From the NCBI GenBank assembly GCA_028678885.1, contig JAJRCP010000094.1, positions 1 to 12,758 of the forward strand: a stretch of DNA of 12,758 nt, in the 5' to 3' direction. The position numbers and the translations under genes are program-made. Below are positions 12,630 to 12,758 of this stretch, one piece after another; position 1 is the first letter of the stretch, and each line of letters starts with the position of its first letter. This DNA comes from Methanomicrobiales archaeon (GTDB taxonomy: Archaea; Halobacteriota; Methanomicrobia; Methanomicrobiales; JACTUA01). The notes beneath the pieces are model-generated. The model was not told the origin of the DNA. It was given only the letters and a program-made list of their open reading frames with translations, and did no database searches.

Positions 12630-12758
12630 GTACACGGGGCAGTAAGCTCGCACTTGCACAAACCGAACTTGTCTGCCGTATTCTCACTGAACAGGGAATA
12701 GAAGCCGAGACGGTGATTATCAAGACCCAAGGAGATATGGTGGCCAATGTCCCTCTCC
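12614..12758 (+). CDS. hemC: Porphobilinogen deaminase (hydroxymethylbilane synthase), 5' part
   Basis: The window ends inside this gene; 48 codons and one base are visible. The start MHIRIGTRGSKLALAQT is the hallmark N-terminus of HemC, followed by a KTQGD segment that matches the family KTxGD. HemC links four porphobilinogens into hydroxymethylbilane, the next step after HemB. The ATG at 12614 overlaps the last 16 nt of hemL in another frame, so translation is probably coupled. The dipyrromethane cofactor cysteine lies beyond the window. Confidence 0.9.
   Translation, partial: MHIRIGTRGSKLALAQTELVCRILTEQGIEAETVIIKTQGDMVANVPL

Noticed and set aside
1..12758. CRISPR arrays, insertion sequences, tRNA or rRNA genes, phage or integrase genes
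   Set aside because: No repeat-spacer pattern, transposase, terminal repeats or recognisable RNA gene was seen; the window reads as core metabolic chromosome.

Overview
The window looks like chromosomal DNA from a methanogenic archaeon, most likely of the Methanomicrobiales or a near relative. The reasons are the archaeal aromatic-acid entry route (an ADH synthase family plus type II dehydroquinate synthase instead of the bacterial AroG/AroB), TATA-box promoters, a Shine-Dalgarno site matching the archaeal GAGGTGAT consensus, and the archaeal-type prephenate dehydrogenase. The taxon is inferred; no rRNA or marker gene is present.

Region 1 (1-8121, + strand) is one long aromatic amino-acid operon. 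A TATA box near 79-89 is followed by a leader of about 190 nt. Eight functional units follow: two tandem ADH/DKFP synthase-family aldolases, 3-dehydroquinate synthase II, prephenate dehydrogenase (split in two by an in-frame TAA), prephenate dehydratase with an ACT domain, EPSP synthase, a shikimate kinase-shikimate dehydrogenase fusion, and chorismate synthase. Six of the junctions are 4-nt ATGA/GTGA overlaps, so translation is probably coupled throughout. Together these genes carry central metabolites to chorismate, and prephenate towards Phe and Tyr. 3-dehydroquinate dehydratase (aroD) and chorismate mutase are not in the window.

The leader (113-320) is the most intriguing non-coding stretch. 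It holds a possible leaderless 15-codon ORF rich in Phe and Tyr. It also holds two AAACAGA and two TCTGTTT segments that can pair in mutually exclusive ways, some of which would bury the first gene's Shine-Dalgarno site and start codon. This resembles an attenuation or translational switch, but it is a hypothesis.

Region 2 (8122-9953) holds a small unknown gene (8332-8607, +), a convergent ROK-family sugar kinase/glucokinase (8713-9669, -) and a possible small unknown minus-strand gene (9723-9953).

Region 3 (10040-12758, + strand) holds a 71-aa protein with two repeated CxxC-x4-CxxC units behind a 14-bp palindrome. After it comes a haem/corrinoid precursor operon of overlapping genes: hemB, hemL and the first 48 codons of hemC, which runs off the window. 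These genes make tetrapyrrole precursors from glutamate-1-semialdehyde. In methanogens they would feed F430, corrinoid and sirohaem synthesis.
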